From Paracoccaceae bacterium (lineage in GTDB: Bacteria; Pseudomonadota; Alphaproteobacteria; Rhodobacterales; Rhodobacteraceae): a stretch of 64,000 nucleotides of DNA. The notes under the pieces are model-generated. The model did not search any database and had not been told where the DNA came from. It worked only from the letters and a program-made list of their open reading frames with translations. The stretch spans positions 22,718 through 86,717 of the forward strand of contig JABBAP010000067.1 in NCBI GenBank assembly GCA_018607905.1, in the 5' to 3' direction. Positions 63,312 through 64,000 of the stretch are shown in pieces (within the stretch, counting starts at the first letter, position 1; every line of letters begins with the position of its first letter). Both the position numbers and the translations under genes were made by a program.

Positions 63312-63647
63312 TTATTTAGAAAACGTGTCGAATGCCTTTAACGCTTTTGCAGAGTATGCGTAAGATGGCCCGCCGCCCATATAGGTCGCCATTGCTAGCG
63401 CCTCGCACAGTTCTTCGCGCGTAATACCCAAACGAATAAGCGACTTAATGTGAAAGCCGATACAACTGTCGCAGCGCGTCGCAATCGCGATGCCAAGCGC
63501 CATAATCTCTTTGGTTTTTTCAGACAATGCGCCACTTTTTTTGGCGGCGGCACCCATCTTGTTGAAGCCCGATATCGTGTCTGGGATCTCTTTGTACAAT
63601 GTGCCGATATCGGCAATTGTATCATCCATGAAGTTTTCCCAATTCAT
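63312..63647 (-). CDS. Carboxymuconolactone decarboxylase/AhpD family protein
   Basis: 111 aa. The redox motif Cys-x-x-Cys-x3-His is in RCDSCIGFHIKSLIRLG, with KEIMALGIAIATR and EELCEALAMATYMGGGPSYAYS (in part) as in AhpD-like proteins. ATG 63647 follows AAGGAGAATGCAC. Convergent with the kinase; 29 bp upstream of it is the ABC permease gene end. Confidence 0.94.
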   Translation of the reverse strand: MNWENFMDDTIADIGTLYKEIPDTISGFNKMGAAAKKSGALSEKTKEIMALGIAIATRCDSCIGFHIKSLIRLGITREELCEALAMATYMGGGPSYAYSAKALKAFDTFSK

Positions 63648-63676
63648 GTGCATTCTCCTTGGTTTCAGCGTTTATT

Positions 63677-64000
63677 TTAGTTGCGTTCGTCCGCGCCCAT
63701 GTGGCGCTCCAACCACCGCACGCCCGCACTGATAACCAGCACAAGTACGAGGTATTCGAGGATAAGAAAGGAATAAAGTTCCAGCGGGCGATATTCGGTG
63801 ACAACCAATTCATTGGCGCGCCGCGTCAGTTCTTGCATCCCAATAACGGAGGCAAAAGCCGACATTTTCACGATGTAAATGAACTGGTTTGCCAAGGGTG
63901 GCAGGATGCGGCGGATGGCCTGGGGCAATATCACGTAGCGCATGGTTTGCATGTAATTCAGGCCGATGGTTTGGGACGCTTCGGTCTGCCCCCGCGCAAT
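63677..64000 (-). CDS. Amino-acid ABC transporter permease (partial, extends past window end)
   Basis: The reading frame continues to 64000 without a start, so the gene is cut by the window end. Visible: the EAA motif region ARGQTEASQTIGLNYMQTMRYVILPQAIRRILPPLANQFI (in part) and the last transmembrane helices (ending LVLVLVISAGVRWLERHM). This is typical of His/Glu/Gln polar-amino-acid permeases (HisM/GlnP type). Confidence 0.92.
   Translation of the reverse strand: MARGQTEASQTIGLNYMQTMRYVILPQAIRRILPPLANQFIYIVKMSAFASVIGMQELTRRANELVVTEYRPLELYSFLILEYLVLVLVISAGVRWLERHMGADERN

Noticed and set aside
1..64000. CRISPR arrays, insertion sequences, prophage or integrase genes
   Set aside because: No spaced direct-repeat arrays, transposase or integrase motifs (DDE, Tyr recombinase) were seen in any frame.

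Overview
The window is chromosomal DNA of an alphaproteobacterium, most likely order Rhodobacterales (Roseobacter/Rhodobacter group) of moderate GC. The strongest evidence is gene order: tldD divergent from ctaC-ctaB-coxF-ctaG-ctaE-surf1-thrC-M16 peptidase, a mraZ-led division and cell-wall cluster, a DUF1127 gene divergent from a LysR regulator, and mce next to DUF1467. Many 4-bp ATGA and 1-bp TAATG/TGATG start-stop overlaps show tight operons. I see no CRISPR array, insertion sequence, prophage, rRNA or tRNA gene.

Layout. 1-4240: tadA, gatC-gatA, a lipoprotein with an excalibur domain, an N-acetylmuramoyl-L-alanine amidase and, abutting it, the RNase P RNA gene. 4241-13925: a 607-bp leader with MraZ-type operator repeats and two hairpins, then mraZ-rsmH-ftsL-ftsI-murE-murF-mraY-murD. 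The cluster stops at murD, which runs tail-to-tail into topA. 13922-20472 (minus strand): topA, dprA, two paralogous RR-signal proteins (one fused to a GNAT acetyltransferase) and small membrane proteins. 20469-29208: tldD, then the aa3-type cytochrome oxidase biogenesis operon, thrC and an M16 peptidase.

29209-44709 is a mosaic of housekeeping genes: bioY, pyrE, an MFS transporter, a YbjN-domain protein, a PTP-like protein, TPMT, proC, csaA, a 2-hydroxyacid dehydrogenase, a saccharopine dehydrogenase-like protein, a low-molecular-weight phosphatase, MAPEG, Bax inhibitor-1, LysR, a glutathione S-transferase and an LLM flavin oxidoreductase. 44710-46758 is an accessory patch: a GFA-domain protein, a small secreted protein, a 60-bp remnant of a second LLM gene, and an orphan Imm11-type immunity protein. 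46759-54000 holds a quinone oxidoreductase, an XRE regulator, hisN, DUF1467, mce, a response regulator, and a three-gene operon (PLP lyase, M24 hydrolase, Asp/Glu racemase). 54097-64000 holds valS with a compositionally odd insert, two tiny paralogous proteins around a candidate small RNA, a HisC-like aminotransferase, cobS/cobT, a hybrid histidine kinase, a carboxymuconolactone decarboxylase-like protein and the 3' part of an amino-acid ABC permease gene.

The most unusual signals are the RR-signal/GNAT fusion operon overlapping dprA with five 11-bp tandem repeats upstream, six convergent gene pairs whose stop codons overlap (four share a CTAG), the LLM remnant beside the orphan immunity gene, three phased DnaA-box-like sites before the YbjN gene, and the candidate plus-strand small RNA near 57.5 kb. 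I did not find a large, clearly new multigene system; these are the best leads.
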